From Bordetella parapertussis (lineage in GTDB: Bacteria > Pseudomonadota > Gammaproteobacteria > Burkholderiales > SG8-41): a stretch of 64,000 bases of DNA. This document shows positions 8,896 through 17,997 of the stretch, piece by piece. Positions within the stretch are counted from its first letter, which is position 1; the number at the start of each line of letters is the position of its first letter. The DNA is taken from NCBI GenBank assembly GCA_945864585.1, contig CAMBCF010000002.1:1-64000 (forward strand), read 5' to 3'. The position numbers and the translations under genes are program-made. The notes under the pieces are model-generated. The model did not search any database and was not told where the DNA came from. It saw only the letters and a list, made by a program, of their open reading frames with translations.

Positions 8896-9801
8896 GTGCT
8901 GCCGCTAACACGAGTACTCGCCACATTTTTTCTTGGCATGGTTTGCGCTGCCCCTGCAGCGGCGCAAAACGCTTTCACCTTCGCAGCGTTTGGCGATACG
9001 CCCTACACCGAAGAAGAAGAGGCGCGGCATATCGGCATGATCGCCGAGATCAATCGCGAAGCGCTGGCGTTTGTAATTCATGTGGGTGATTTCAAAAGCG
9101 GCTGGTCGCCTTGCACCGACGCGCTGTTCATGCAGCGCCGCGACGCGTTCGCGTTGCTGCACCAGCCGTTGATTTACACGCCCGGCGACAATGAATGGAC
9201 GGATTGCCATCGCGCGTTCGGCGCGGCCAGCGATCCGCTGGAGCGTCTGCAAAAATTGCGCAGCCTGTTTTTTGCGGATGGCAACTCACTCGGCCAGCGC
9301 AAGATTACGTTGGCGCGGCAATGCGAGGCGTATCCCGAAAACGCGCGCTGGCTGCATGAAGGAATACTGTTCGCCACGCTGAATGTGCCGGGCGGTAACA
9401 ACAATGCGCGCATGGCTGAGGAAATGGCAGCACGCGGTAAAGCCAACGAGGCGTGGGTTGCCGGCACCTTTGCGTCTGCGCGCACGCAGCAGCATGGCGC
9501 CGTAATACTCGCAATGCAAGCCAACCCGTGGGCAAGGGGCGGCGCGGTGACAACCCCTTATGCCGGCCTGATGGCAGCGATCACGCGCGAAACACTGAAC
9601 TTCCGGGGTGAAGTGCTGTTGATACACGGCGACACACACCGTTACCGCGTGGATCAACCGTTGTTGGATACGCGATCGAAACAGGCCGTGCGCAACTTCA
9701 CGCGCATTGAAGTCTTCGGCTACCCGTTCATGAACTGGGTGCGGGTGCGGGTCAGCCGCGACAACGGCAAGGTGAATTTCTCGGCGACGCCGGGGAGTTG
9801 A
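8896..9801 (+). CDS. Secreted metallophosphoesterase-fold protein
   Basis: The 301-residue protein begins with a signal peptide (MLPLTRVLATFFLGMVCAAP, cleavage probably after AAAQ). The mature part has FAAFGDTPYTEEE, FVIHVGDFKSG and IYTPGDNEWTDC, and later LLIHGDTHRY, in the order of the calcineurin-like phosphoesterase metal motifs. The first Asp-x-His motif is degenerate (FGDTPY), so the exact substrate and even activity are open. It starts at GTG, 52 bases after mutS. The product should sit in the periplasm. Confidence 0.8.
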   Translation: MLPLTRVLATFFLGMVCAAPAAAQNAFTFAAFGDTPYTEEEEARHIGMIAEINREALAFVIHVGDFKSGWSPCTDALFMQRRDAFALLHQPLIYTPGDNEWTDCHRAFGAASDPLERLQKLRSLFFADGNSLGQRKITLARQCEAYPENARWLHEGILFATLNVPGGNNNARMAEEMAARGKANEAWVAGTFASARTQQHGAVILAMQANPWARGGAVTTPYAGLMAAITRETLNFRGEVLLIHGDTHRYRVDQPLLDTRSKQAVRNFTRIEVFGYPFMNWVRVRVSRDNGKVNFSATPGS

Positions 9802-9885
9802 AAGCGCAGTGTTGAGAGCTTCTGAGTTTGAATGCGCGCGAGTAGTTTACTCAACACTCAGCACTCAGCACTAGAAAACTGCCCT

Positions 9886-10365
9886 TCAGTGGTGATGCCC
9901 ATGCGCGCCATGCACATGTCCGTGCGACAACTCCTCCTCCGTGGCCGCGCGCACCTCCGCCACGGTGCATTGAAAATTCAGCGTCTGCCCCGCCAGCGGA
10001 TGATTGCCGTCCACCACCACTTTATCTTCGGCAATGTCGGTCACGGTGTAGACGATGGTTTCATCGGTTTTATCCGAAGGTCCCTCGAACTGCATGCCCA
10101 CATTGATGGTGGCGGGAAATTTGTCGCGTGTCTCGACGCGCATGAGTTCGGCGTCGTATTCACCGAAGGCGTCAGGCGGGGTTAAACGCACCTGGCAGAT
10201 TTCACCCACGGCCTTGCCGTCCAGCGCCTGTTCCACCAGGGGAAATATCCCCCCATAGCCGCCATGTAAATACACCAAAGGGTCCTGCGCCTTTTCAATC
10301 AAATTTCCGTCCGTGTCGTAGAGCTCGTACGCAAGAGACACCACCGTGTTGTGCCCTATGTTCAT
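9886..10365 (-). CDS. slyD: FKBP-type peptidyl-prolyl isomerase, SlyD-like
   Basis: This 159-residue protein accelerates cis-trans isomerisation of prolyl bonds and acts as a chaperone in the cytoplasm. The FKBP half-domain (VVSLAYELYDTDGNLIEKA, then YLHGGYGGIFPLVEQALDGK) flanks the insert-in-flap domain around residues 75-125, and the tail HGHVHGAHGHHH could bind nickel as in E. coli SlyD, though it lacks the cysteines of that tail. Its ATG overlaps the stop of the peroxiredoxin gene (ATGA), so the two are coupled. Confidence 0.92.
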   Translation of the reverse strand: MNIGHNTVVSLAYELYDTDGNLIEKAQDPLVYLHGGYGGIFPLVEQALDGKAVGEICQVRLTPPDAFGEYDAELMRVETRDKFPATINVGMQFEGPSDKTDETIVYTVTDIAEDKVVVDGNHPLAGQTLNFQCTVAEVRAATEEELSHGHVHGAHGHHH

Positions 10366-10853
10366 TTTTTCCTGACCTTGACTTTCCGTTCACCCAATGC
10401 CTTCACCAGATCCAGCACCACGTCGGCGTGGCCACGCGGGCTCACGCCATACAGCGCATGTCTGACCGTTCCCTCGCAGTCAATGATGAAGGTCGAACGC
10501 TGTATGCACAGTATTTTGCGGCCATCGTAGGTTTTTTCCTGCAACACGCCGTAGCGCCTGCACACTTCACCATCCGTATCCGACAGCAGTTGCACTGACA
10601 ATCCGTGCTTGTCGCGAAAATCACCGTGCGACATGTAGTCATCCATGCTCACCCCCAGCACCACGGCTTTCAGTTTCGCGAATGCATCATCCAGGTCACT
10701 GAAGTCGATGGCTTCGATGGTGCAGCCCGCCGTGTCATCGTGCGGGTAAAAATACAAAACAACAGTGTGGCTGCGGAAGCTCTCCAGCGCCACCACATTC
10801 ATATCGGCATCCGGCAGTTCGAACGCCGGCGCGATTTGTCCCGTCTGTAGCAT
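10362..10853 (-). CDS. bcp: Thiol peroxidase of the Bcp/PrxQ class, 1-Cys type
   Basis: The 163-residue protein has the Prx fold: YFYPHDDTAGCTIEAIDFSD holds the peroxidatic cysteine, with STFIID and an arginine later in the chain. The resolving cysteine five residues after the first in classical Bcp is isoleucine here, so it would work as a 1-Cys enzyme or use another cysteine (GEVCRRYG or KILCIQ). Start ATG 10853 has AGGGG upstream; the longer frame to 10919 adds unrelated residues. The gene overlaps slyD by four bases, an uncommon pairing that suggests a joint protein-quality or stress role. Confidence 0.9.
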   Translation of the reverse strand: MLQTGQIAPAFELPDADMNVVALESFRSHTVVLYFYPHDDTAGCTIEAIDFSDLDDAFAKLKAVVLGVSMDDYMSHGDFRDKHGLSVQLLSDTDGEVCRRYGVLQEKTYDGRKILCIQRSTFIIDCEGTVRHALYGVSPRGHADVVLDLVKALGERKVKVRKK

Positions 10854-10970
10854 GGCGGCCCCTGGCTGCCTCGTGAAAGACATTGTTTCGTAACCGGGTT
10901 CGATTGTAGCGGATTTCATATTGCCTATTGCCCCGCAGCGGTGTTTGTTTCACCGTGTCCACGCGGCGAC

Positions 10971-10976
10971 TATAAT
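10971..10976 (+). promoter_or_regulatory. -10 element of the RoxA-type gene, leaderless arrangement
   Basis: TATAAT is followed by TGCGCCT and ATG at 10984, the same seven-base spacing seen at mutS and ygiQ. No ribosome binding site precedes the ATG. Confidence 0.55.
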
Positions 10977-10983
10977 TGCGCCT

Positions 10984-12111
10984 ATGGCACAAGGTTTGCT
11001 AGGCCGACTTACTCACGCAAAATTTTTGCACCACCATTGGCAGAAGCGGCCATTGTTCGTGCGCGGCGCGATTCCCGATTGTGGCGCCTGGCTGCAACCC
11101 GACGCCCTGTTTGAGTGGGCCGCACGCGATGAGGTTGAATCGCGACTGGTGATAAAAACACGCGGCCGCTGGCGCGTGCAACACGGCCCGTTTGCGTGGT
11201 CGCGGGCGCAATGGCGCCGCATGCCCGCGCACGGCTGGACCCTGCTGGTGCAAGGCGTTGAGCAACACCACGCCGAAGCCGCCCGCCTGTTGCAGCGATT
11301 TTCATTTATTCCGCACGCGCGTCTCGATGATTTAATGGTGAGTTACGCGCCACCCGGCGGCGGCGTAGGGCCGCACTTTGACAGCTATGATGTTTTTTTG
11401 CTGCAGGGCGCAGGCACGCGGCGCTGGCGCATCAACGCCCAGGGCGCGCAGCAGGATTGCGATCTGCTGGAGAACGCACCGCTGCGCATACTCAAGCGCT
11501 TTCACCCTACCCGGGAATGGATAAGCGAGCGCGGTGATCTTCTCTACCTGCCGCCACGTTGCGCGCACGACGGTGTTGCCCTCGACACCTGCATGACGTT
11601 ATCGGTGGGCTTTCGCGCGCCGCGCACGCAGGAACTGGCCACGCGCTTTCTGGAGTATTTGCAGGACGAACTGCAACTATCCGGCATCTACCAGGATCGT
11701 GGCCTGCCGCTGCAACAACACCCGGCGCAACTGCCGCCCATGATGCTGGAAAAGTTCTCACGCCTGCTCAAACGCATACGCTGGAATGACAGCGACGTGC
11801 GTCACTTTTGCGGGCGCTATCTGAGCGAACCCAAGGCGCAAACCGTGTTCCGCAGGCCGCGCCGCCCGGCGCCGTTGCCGGCATTCGCCAGGCGCGTCGC
11901 GGCCAAGGGTGTGCGGCTGTCATTGCCGTCGCGCATGCTGTTCAGCGGGCGGCATTTTTATATCAACGGTGAACGTCATCGCTGCGACGGCCCTGACCGC
12001 GCGCAGTTGATGCGTCTGGCGGATCAACGCGAGACCGGCGCTTGCGCGCTGTCGGCCGCCACCCTGCGCCTGCTGCACGCCTGGTACTGTGCGGGATACC
12101 TCGAAATCTGA
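10984..12111 (+). CDS. roxA: Ribosomal oxygenase RoxA/YcfD-like, L16 arginine hydroxylase
   Basis: This 375-residue JmjC-type cupin is an Fe(II)/2-oxoglutarate oxygenase; the E. coli relative hydroxylates an arginine of ribosomal protein L16. The facial triad is visible as H131-F-D133 in GVGPHFDSYDVFLLQ and H195 in PRCAHDGVAL. The C-terminal half supplies the dimerisation and winged-helix regions. ATG 10984 is chosen over an upstream in-frame start because the family begins at MAQGLLGRLTHAKFL and the -10 box lies upstream. A small conserved gene follows six bases later. Confidence 0.9.
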   Translation: MAQGLLGRLTHAKFLHHHWQKRPLFVRGAIPDCGAWLQPDALFEWAARDEVESRLVIKTRGRWRVQHGPFAWSRAQWRRMPAHGWTLLVQGVEQHHAEAARLLQRFSFIPHARLDDLMVSYAPPGGGVGPHFDSYDVFLLQGAGTRRWRINAQGAQQDCDLLENAPLRILKRFHPTREWISERGDLLYLPPRCAHDGVALDTCMTLSVGFRAPRTQELATRFLEYLQDELQLSGIYQDRGLPLQQHPAQLPPMMLEKFSRLLKRIRWNDSDVRHFCGRYLSEPKAQTVFRRPRRPAPLPAFARRVAAKGVRLSLPSRMLFSGRHFYINGERHRCDGPDRAQLMRLADQRETGACALSAATLRLLHAWYCAGYLEI

Positions 12112-12117
12112 TGCATC

Positions 12118-12618
12118 ATGACAGCGGGACCAGCACTGCCCATCGCCGCCTACCGGCGCTTCGCGAGCTTCAAGGAATACGAAGCGCTGATCGATGCGCT
12201 GATCGAACAAACGCAAACCTTCATTCGCGTCTTTGAGCGCGCGCTGCCGGTGGCGTGGAACACCCCGGCGCGCAACACGCTGCTGCGGGAGTTTCTGCGG
12301 CGCAACCCCGCGAACCGTTTGTGGATGGTGGTGCACGAGACTGAAGGTATCGAGCGCCGGCTGCCGCGTCTGCTGGATCTGCAGCGCGATTTTGGGCACG
12401 CCTTCAAAATCCGGCAAACACCAAAAATGGCGCATCACCTCTACGACCCCTTCGTGATTTTTGACGCCAGCCACTATCTGCATCGATTTCACCACGCGCA
12501 TATGCGGGCGGCGCAAGGCATCCACGATGTGGAAAGCGCGAGTCAATTGCTTGATCGCCATGCGGAATTATGGGAGGCGTCCGCGCCCGTCAGTCCGGCA
12601 GCGCCTGGCGGGTTCTAG
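12118..12618 (+). CDS. Conserved hypothetical protein downstream of roxA
   Basis: The 166-residue protein starts six bases after the RoxA-type gene, so the two are probably co-transcribed. It is soluble, rich in histidine and arginine, and mostly helical, with a central part (RLWMVVHETEGIERRLPRL, then HHLYDPFVIFDASHYLHRF) that looks like a compact domain with a conserved Asp-His patch. I do not recognise a characterised family. The tail after residue 150 is proline and alanine rich and probably unstructured. Confidence 0.7.
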   Translation: MTAGPALPIAAYRRFASFKEYEALIDALIEQTQTFIRVFERALPVAWNTPARNTLLREFLRRNPANRLWMVVHETEGIERRLPRLLDLQRDFGHAFKIRQTPKMAHHLYDPFVIFDASHYLHRFHHAHMRAAQGIHDVESASQLLDRHAELWEASAPVSPAAPGGF

Positions 12619-12840
12619 TGCGAGCGGCGAAAAAATCCTTCAAAATCAGGGGAGATCGCTCGCCCCGCGCGAACGGCTGGTGGACAAGAAAACGTCCGCG
12701 AGTTAGAATTCGCGCCGCTTCAACCCACTGGCTCACTGGCTATGGGTCAGTAGCTTGAATGGCTGGACTTAAGCTGGCCTACAAAATAGTAAAGTGCTTC
12801 AATTTAATTAAAAACTTTTTCACCTTCGAAGGGAAATACC

Positions 12841-13224
12841 ATGATGACACGTACCCTGATTGCTGCCGCCCTGCTGGCGGTTGGTCTCACCGCTTGCGGC
12901 GACAAGCCCGCGCCCCCCAAACCCGCCGCAGCGCCGGCTCCCGCGCCTGCTGCTGCTCCGGCTGCCGATGCGGCCAAGCCCGCTGAAGCGCCGAAAGCCG
13001 ACGCAGCTGCACCTGCTGCTGCCGAAGCACCCAAAGGCGCGATGGATGCCGCCAAGGACAAAATGGGTGACATGAAAGACAAAGCAGCTGACGCTTCCAA
13101 AGACAAGATGACGGAAGTTGCCAAAGGCGCCGCTGCTGGCGCTGCTGCCGGTGCGAAAGACGGCGGTGCTGCTGGTGCCGCCAGTGGCGCGAAGGCTGGC
13201 GCAGCGGACGCAATGAAGAAGTAA
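12841..13224 (+). CDS. Alanine/proline/lysine-rich lipoprotein
   Basis: The 127-residue product has a lipoprotein signal with lipobox LTAC (cysteine at residue 19). After it come a Pro-Ala linker (about residues 23-65) and repeats of the type AKDKMGDMKDKAADASKDKM, predicted as an amphipathic helix, then a Gly-Ala-rich end. The build suggests a membrane-anchored, extended periplasmic protein; function unknown. The ATG follows GAAGGGAAATACC. An A+T-rich upstream region (12770-12830) and a strong terminator downstream mark it as a single, probably well expressed, transcription unit. Confidence 0.8.
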   Translation: MMTRTLIAAALLAVGLTACGDKPAPPKPAAAPAPAPAAAPAADAAKPAEAPKADAAAPAAAEAPKGAMDAAKDKMGDMKDKAADASKDKMTEVAKGAAAGAAAGAKDGGAAGAASGAKAGAADAMKK

Positions 13225-13248
13225 TCACTGTTCGTATAAGCTGCATAA

Positions 13249-13281
13249 AAAACCGGCCCTTTTCGAAGGGCCGGTTTTTTT
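13249..13281 (+). terminator. Rho-independent terminator
   Basis: AACCGGCCCTT and AAGGGCCGGTT form an eleven-pair stem around TTCG at 13251-13276, followed by seven T. It ends the lipoprotein gene. The A run before the stem lets it also serve the convergent metallo-beta-lactamase-fold gene. Confidence 0.92.
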
Positions 13282-13303
13282 GTCGCTGCTTACCCTGAAT
13301 GTG

Positions 13304-14071
13304 TCAGGCGATATCGCGCCAGGAAAATCCGTCGTCCTGTGTTGCCACCGCTATCCAATCGTCTGCGCAACCCAGCGCCTGCGCCAGCGCGCGCTGCGCC
13401 AGCGCCGGGGTATTGTTCTGTTTCGACAGATGCGCAGCGATCACGTGCTGCATGCGGCCCCTCGGCAAGGCCTGTAACAAACTCGATGCCGTGCTGTTGT
13501 CCAGATGCCCCAGCGGTCCGGCGATGCGCTGCTTGAGCGCATGCGGATAGGCGCTGGCCATCAGCAGCGCCAGTTCGTGATTGCATTCCAGCACCAGCGC
13601 ATCCACCGTAGAGAGCATTGCCTCGATATGACTGGTGGATGCGCCGGTGTCGGTCAGCACCCCCAGTGATTTGTCACCATCGCTGAATACAAATTGCGCC
13701 GGCTCGCGCGCGTCATGCGGCACCGGGAACGGCCGCAACTCAATGCCGTTCAGCGGCAGCGCGATGTGGCTGTCGATAATATTCACCACCACGCCTTCGA
13801 AGCGCGACACGCCGGCAGCCATCAAGGTGCCATGCGTCAGATAAACAGGAATGCCGTGCTTGCGCGCGAAGCGCGGCACGCCGCCGACATGATCGTCATG
13901 CTCGTGCGTGACCACGATGCCATCAATATTTTCCGGGGTGAGACCAAGCCGGCCCAGGCGCCGCGCGGTATCGGCAAGCCCGAAACCGCAATCCAGCATC
14001 AGGTAAGTGCCGTCAGCGTGGACAATCAGGCCGTTGCCTTCACTGCCGCTGCCCAGCGATGCAAAGCGCAC
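13304..14071 (-). CDS. Metallo-beta-lactamase-fold hydrolase, YycJ/WalJ-like
   Basis: The 255-residue protein begins VRFASLGSGSEGNGLIVHAD, typical of the YycJ group, and has the metal motif THEHDDHVGG (about residues 57-66) and later metal ligands in LTDTG, LECNHE and AAHLSKQNNT. These enzymes are thought to act on nucleic acid or other phosphodiester substrates; the substrate here is unknown. The GTG start at 14071 is four bases after the bamC stop. It is the last gene of the dapA-bamC operon. Confidence 0.88.
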   Translation of the reverse strand: MRFASLGSGSEGNGLIVHADGTYLMLDCGFGLADTARRLGRLGLTPENIDGIVVTHEHDDHVGGVPRFARKHGIPVYLTHGTLMAAGVSRFEGVVVNIIDSHIALPLNGIELRPFPVPHDAREPAQFVFSDGDKSLGVLTDTGASTSHIEAMLSTVDALVLECNHELALLMASAYPHALKQRIAGPLGHLDNSTASSLLQALPRGRMQHVIAAHLSKQNNTPALAQRALAQALGCADDWIAVATQDDGFSWRDIA

Positions 14072-14075
14072 CGCT

Positions 14076-15239
14076 CTACCGCAATTGCTCAAACAGCAAA
14101 TTGAGTATGCGGTTTGCCGTGGCCGACTGCTCCTGCTTGCCATCCTTGGTCAATACGTTGACCTGGGCGCTGGCGTTCATATCGCGCACGGCGATCTGAT
14201 ACTGCTCGTTCTTTTTGGCGGGCGAGCTACCCCAGAATTTGAGCGCACCCAGCGTACGTCCGATGATGCCGGTGCCATCCGTGGCGGTCTTGAGATCGGT
14301 TTCGGGATCGATATAACGCACGAAATAAATGCCTTTGGCGCGATCACGATCTTCAACCGTGAAGCCCACTCGGTCCAGCGCCAGGCCCACGCGCCGCCAG
14401 GCCCGGTCAAACTGCTCATTCACCGTCAATATGCCGCCACTTTGGCTGGCCATGCTCGCACGCGGCGCCTCGGCGGCGGCGATCTGCTGCTTCGCGCGGG
14501 TTTCCTGTACGCCAAAACGCACCATCAAACGGCGCAGCATTTCCGCTTCGAGATCCGGGTCGGGCCGTCGCGGCTGCCAGCGTGTCTGATCCTTGCCTTC
14601 GGTGATATAGACTTCTTCCATGCCGCGATGGCTGATGTAAATTTCAGTGGTCGCGGCCTGTGTCCCCCGCTCCAGACGGGTGCGGAATTTGTCACGCTCC
14701 GCGGTCGAATATACGGAATCCAGCGCTCTGCCCAGCGTACGGCGGATGATGCCGTCCGGAACCCTGGCGCGGTTTTCGTTCCAGTCGGTTTCCATGACAC
14801 CCGCTTCGGGCGTTTCAACGTTGACGATAAAACCGACTTCCTGCCAGAAATCTTTCACTACCGGCCACACCTGCGCCGGATCACCCTTCACCACCAGCCA
14901 GCGTTGTGTACCCGCGCGCTCCACACGCGCACCGCTCTGCTCGGGCAACACACCGCTGGATGCCGGCGCGCCACCCTGCGCCCGCCACTCGCGATCGATG
15001 GTGTAGGTCGAAAATGTTGCTGCGCCCTTGCCGGCGCCGGGCACCGTATAACGATCATCCGCCGTCGGACGCGTCAAATCGGGCGGCACTTCCAGCGTGG
15101 GCAGCCGTCCAGCGGACTTGTAATCGATTTTCTTGGTCGGCATCTCAAAGTCCAATGAGCTGCAGGCGCCCAACAACACCGCGGCGAGCGCGCCGGCTGT
15201 GACGCAGCACAGCCCTTGAAGCATACGCAAATATCGCAT
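14076..15239 (-). CDS. bamC: Outer membrane protein assembly factor BamC
   Basis: The 387-residue lipoprotein (lipobox LLGAC, cysteine about residue 26) belongs to the BAM complex that folds beta-barrel proteins into the outer membrane. After the lipid anchor the segment KIDYKSAGRLPTLEVPPDLT is the conserved unstructured region that contacts BamD, followed by the two helix-grip domains (about residues 95-215 and 250-385). It lies 48 bases downstream of dapA, the order found in many proteobacteria. Confidence 0.92.
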   Translation of the reverse strand: MRYLRMLQGLCCVTAGALAAVLLGACSSLDFEMPTKKIDYKSAGRLPTLEVPPDLTRPTADDRYTVPGAGKGAATFSTYTIDREWRAQGGAPASSGVLPEQSGARVERAGTQRWLVVKGDPAQVWPVVKDFWQEVGFIVNVETPEAGVMETDWNENRARVPDGIIRRTLGRALDSVYSTAERDKFRTRLERGTQAATTEIYISHRGMEEVYITEGKDQTRWQPRRPDPDLEAEMLRRLMVRFGVQETRAKQQIAAAEAPRASMASQSGGILTVNEQFDRAWRRVGLALDRVGFTVEDRDRAKGIYFVRYIDPETDLKTATDGTGIIGRTLGALKFWGSSPAKKNEQYQIAVRDMNASAQVNVLTKDGKQEQSATANRILNLLFEQLR

Positions 15240-15287
15240 CTATAACCTCGTTCGCATCAGCGATGCATTAACCACACTCAGCGCGCA

Positions 15288-16184
15288 TCAACCGGCAATA
15301 CCGGCCTGGCGCATCGCCTCGCGCACCACGCCATGATATTGCGCCGACAACGGCGTCATCGGCAGGCGGATGCCGCTCTTGACCAGCCCCATCTGTTGCG
15401 CGGCCCATTTCACCGGAATCGGATTGGCCTCGCAGAACAAGTGCTTGTGCAAGCCGAGCAGGCGGTCGTTGATCTCACGCGCCGTGACCGCGTCACCTGC
15501 CAGTGCCGCCGCGCACATTTCGTGCATGGCCTTGGCCGCGACGTTTGCCGTCACCGAAATCACACCGTGACCGCCCAGCAACATCAGCGGCAGCGCAGTA
15601 CCGTCGTCGCCGCTGAGCACCAGAAAATCTTTCGGTTTGCGGCTGATCAGATCGGATGCGCGTTCCATGTTCGCGGTAGCGTCCTTGATACCCACGATGT
15701 TGGGAATTTGCGCCAGCCGCAACACCGTATCGTTTTGCATATCGGCCACCGTGCGGCCGGGCACGTTGTACAAAATTTGCGGAATATCAGCCGCTTCGGC
15801 GATGGCCTTGAAATGCAAATACAAACCGTCTTGCGTCGGCTTGTTGTAATACGGCACCACCGACAGGCTGTAATCGGCGCCGATTCGTTTCGCGTATTCC
15901 GAATGCTCAATCGCCTCGCGCGTGGAATTCGCACCGGTGCCGGCGATCACCGGCACGCGTCCGGCGACATGCTCCACCGCGGTTTTGATCAGCGCCCAAT
16001 GCTCATCGTTATCCACCGTCGGCGACTCGCCGGTAGTGCCCACCACGACAATGCCGTCGGTGCCTTCGGCGATATGCCAATCCAGCAATTTGCGAAAGGC
16101 AACCAGATCGAGCGCTCCATCGTCCAGCATGGGCGTCACTATTGCCACCACACTGCCTCCCAAGGTTGCCGCTACGCTTGCCAT
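15288..16184 (-). CDS. dapA: 4-hydroxy-tetrahydrodipicolinate synthase
   Basis: The 298-residue TIM-barrel enzyme condenses pyruvate with aspartate semialdehyde in the lysine/diaminopimelate pathway. [17 protein letters not shown] carries the substrate-binding threonines, [13 protein letters not shown] the catalytic tyrosine and [14 protein letters not shown] the Schiff-base lysine. Length is normal. It is the first gene of the dapA-bamC-MBL operon. Confidence 0.96.
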   Translation of the reverse strand: MASVAATLGGSVVAIVTPMLDDGALDLVAFRKLLDWHIAEGTDGIVVVGTTGESPTVDNDEHWALIKTAVEHVAGRVPVIAGTGANSTREAIEHSEYAKRIGADYSLSVVPYYNKPTQDGLYLHFKAIAEAADIPQILYNVPGRTVADMQNDTVLRLAQIPNIVGIKDATANMERASDLISRKPKDFLVLSGDDGTALPLMLLGGHGVISVTANVAAKAMHEMCAAALAGDAVTAREINDRLLGLHKHLFCEANPIPVKWAAQQMGLVKSGIRLPMTPLSAQYHGVVREAMRQAGIAG

Positions 16185-16302
16185 ATCGTCACCATCTTAT
16201 TGAATTTGCTAAATTATCTGCAAGGCTTCCGTCTAGCCTTGCTATTGTACCTGAAGAACGTAAACGCCGGATACCCGCCAGCCGACCGAAGTTGTGACCA
16301 AA

Positions 16303-16842
16303 CTACTCGGCATTGGTTGCATACACGGCAACTATACGCTGCACGCACGCCGCCCGCGGCGTCTCAACCATCAGGTCTTCGTACGCAACCACACGTAGTC
16401 GCCCGCGCACAAGCTCCAGCAACTCACCCGGCTTTAACAAAAAATCCGGATTCGAAGGCCGCCCGAAGCGTTCATTGCCGAGTGCAAAGGTTTCATAGAT
16501 CAATACCCCGCCGGGTGCAAGCGCATCGAGCAACGCCGGGAACAGCGGACGGTGCAAATAATTTGTCACCACCACACAGCTATAGGTGTGCGGCCGGTAA
16601 GGCCACGCCCCCGCTTCAATATCCGCGCACAGCGGCCGTATGTTCGCGAGGTTCGCAAGATTAGCCAGGCCATCCAGCGCCGCCGCATTGCGATCCACCG
16701 CATCCACCGCGTGGCCACGCGCCGCGAAAAATCGCGCATGACGGCCGTGGCCGCAGGCGACATCCAGCACGCGCCCCCGCTCGGGAACCAGCGCCGCCCA
16801 GCGCTGCACCCACGCGGCAGGCCCTTCGACAGTGTCGTGCAT
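16303..16842 (-). CDS. Class I SAM-dependent methyltransferase
   Basis: This 179-residue protein contains motif I RVLDVACGHGRHARFFAARG (residues about 20-39) followed by an acidic residue at the end of strand 2 (VDAVDRN), and a motif near YSCVVVTNYLHRPLFP. The layout resembles TehB-like methyltransferases of small molecules. Substrate cannot be read from sequence. AGGGGA lies ahead of the ATG. It sits between Gfo/Idh/MocA and dapA on the same strand. Confidence 0.85.
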   Translation of the reverse strand: MHDTVEGPAAWVQRWAALVPERGRVLDVACGHGRHARFFAARGHAVDAVDRNAAALDGLANLANLANIRPLCADIEAGAWPYRPHTYSCVVVTNYLHRPLFPALLDALAPGGVLIYETFALGNERFGRPSNPDFLLKPGELLELVRGRLRVVAYEDLMVETPRAACVQRIVAVYATNAE

Positions 16843-16890
16843 TTTTGATTTTCCCCTGTGTGCAGGAGAGCATCGCGCATCGAGCGACCG

Positions 16891-17898
16891 CTAATACGCA
16901 AGCCTCACATGCACACCCTCCCACGCCGACTTGCCCAGGGCATCGGTCAACTGCACGCTGCGCAGTCCGTCGATGCCGGACGGATTCGGCACGCGGTCGT
17001 CGGCCAGCGCCTGACTGAAACCCACCACGCTCGCGGCGTGCGCGTTGATCGCCGGAAATTCGCTGCTGCGCGATGCACCGTCGTTGGTGATCACCTGCAG
17101 CTCGCCGCCGGCACGGCTGCGGGTGAGCGCTTTGCCGGTGATGCGCCCTTTGGCGCCGTAGATCACAAAATTATTGTACGGGTTCGGCGTCGTCTGGTTG
17201 ACATTCAGCTGCGCCATCGCGCCATTGGCGAATTTAAAAGTCGCGAGTGACACGCGCTCCATCACGCCGGGCGCCGCATCGAACATCGCTGACACCTGAA
17301 CGATCTCCGACGACAGGATGTAGCGCAAAATATCATACACATGCACACCCACATTCATCGACGTGCCCAGCCCCGCCAGCGCCGGATCGCCGCGCCAGCT
17401 CGCCGACACGCTGACCGCGGCAGGCCCCGCGCTCGCTTCCAGCTGCACCATCATCACCTTGCCGATTTCACCGCTATCGACGATGCGTTTGGTCTCGATA
17501 AAACACGGCATGAAACGGTTGTGAAAATTCACCCCGAGCTTGACGCCGGCTGTTTCGCATTCGCGTACGATGCGTTCGGCGTCCGCCACCGACGTCGCCA
17601 TCGGCTTGTCGCAAAACACGTGCTTGCCCGCGCGCGCCGCGGCTATCGCCTGCTCGGCGTGCAGCGAATTGGGCGTGTGTATCGCCACCACCGTCACCTC
17701 GGGATTACGCAGCAGGTCCTCGTAATGGATGTAAGCATGCTGCGCGTTAAAGCGTTTGGCGAAATCCTGCGCCCGCGACTGATCGCGGCTTACCACCCCG
17801 ATCAGCCGATTGCCTGCGTATGAATTAATGCCGGGCAAAATGCGATCTTCCGCAATTCTGCCGGTGCCGATAAGTCCCCAACCATTTTTTGTCGTCAT
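16891..17898 (-). CDS. Gfo/Idh/MocA family oxidoreductase
   Basis: The 335-residue protein opens with a dinucleotide-binding Rossmann motif (WGLIGTGRIAEDRILPGI) and has the family motif CDKPMATS (about residues 92-99) with its lysine, then the C-terminal alpha/beta domain with MNVGVHVYDILRY holding the catalytic histidine. Such enzymes oxidise or reduce sugars or inositols with NAD(P). The substrate is unknown. It is divergent from the MmgE/PrpD gene at 17998, with which it may share the promoter region. Confidence 0.88.
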   Translation of the reverse strand: MTTKNGWGLIGTGRIAEDRILPGINSYAGNRLIGVVSRDQSRAQDFAKRFNAQHAYIHYEDLLRNPEVTVVAIHTPNSLHAEQAIAAARAGKHVFCDKPMATSVADAERIVRECETAGVKLGVNFHNRFMPCFIETKRIVDSGEIGKVMMVQLEASAGPAAVSVSASWRGDPALAGLGTSMNVGVHVYDILRYILSSEIVQVSAMFDAAPGVMERVSLATFKFANGAMAQLNVNQTTPNPYNNFVIYGAKGRITGKALTRSRAGGELQVITNDGASRSSEFPAINAHAASVVGFSQALADDRVPNPSGIDGLRSVQLTDALGKSAWEGVHVRLAY

Positions 17899-17984
17899 GT
17901 TGATAAGTCACCCGTAGTGAGTGTTACTGAAAATCTTGTGTATATTCCACCATTCAAGACGATACACGCAAGCTACCACATCGT

Positions 17985-17990
17985 GGAGGA
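17985..17990 (+). promoter_or_regulatory. Strong ribosome binding site deciding the MmgE/PrpD start
   Basis: GGAGGA lies seven bases before ATG 17998. An in-frame start at 17917 exists but precedes this site and adds non-homologous residues, so 17998 is preferred. Confidence 0.7.
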
Positions 17991-17997
17991 AAAAATC

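Noticed and set aside
9809..9858. Terminator between the phosphoesterase and slyD genes
   Set aside because: AGTGTTGAG and CTCAACACT can pair, but the loop is about 30 bases and there is no T run.
14007..15158. 383-codon frame on the plus strand opposite bamC
   Set aside because: It is an antisense shadow of a recognised gene in GC-rich DNA and shows no family motif.
15333..16664. 443-codon frame on the plus strand opposite dapA and the methyltransferase
   Set aside because: It spans two real genes on the other strand, is rich in His, Arg and Gln as expected for a shadow, and has no domain.
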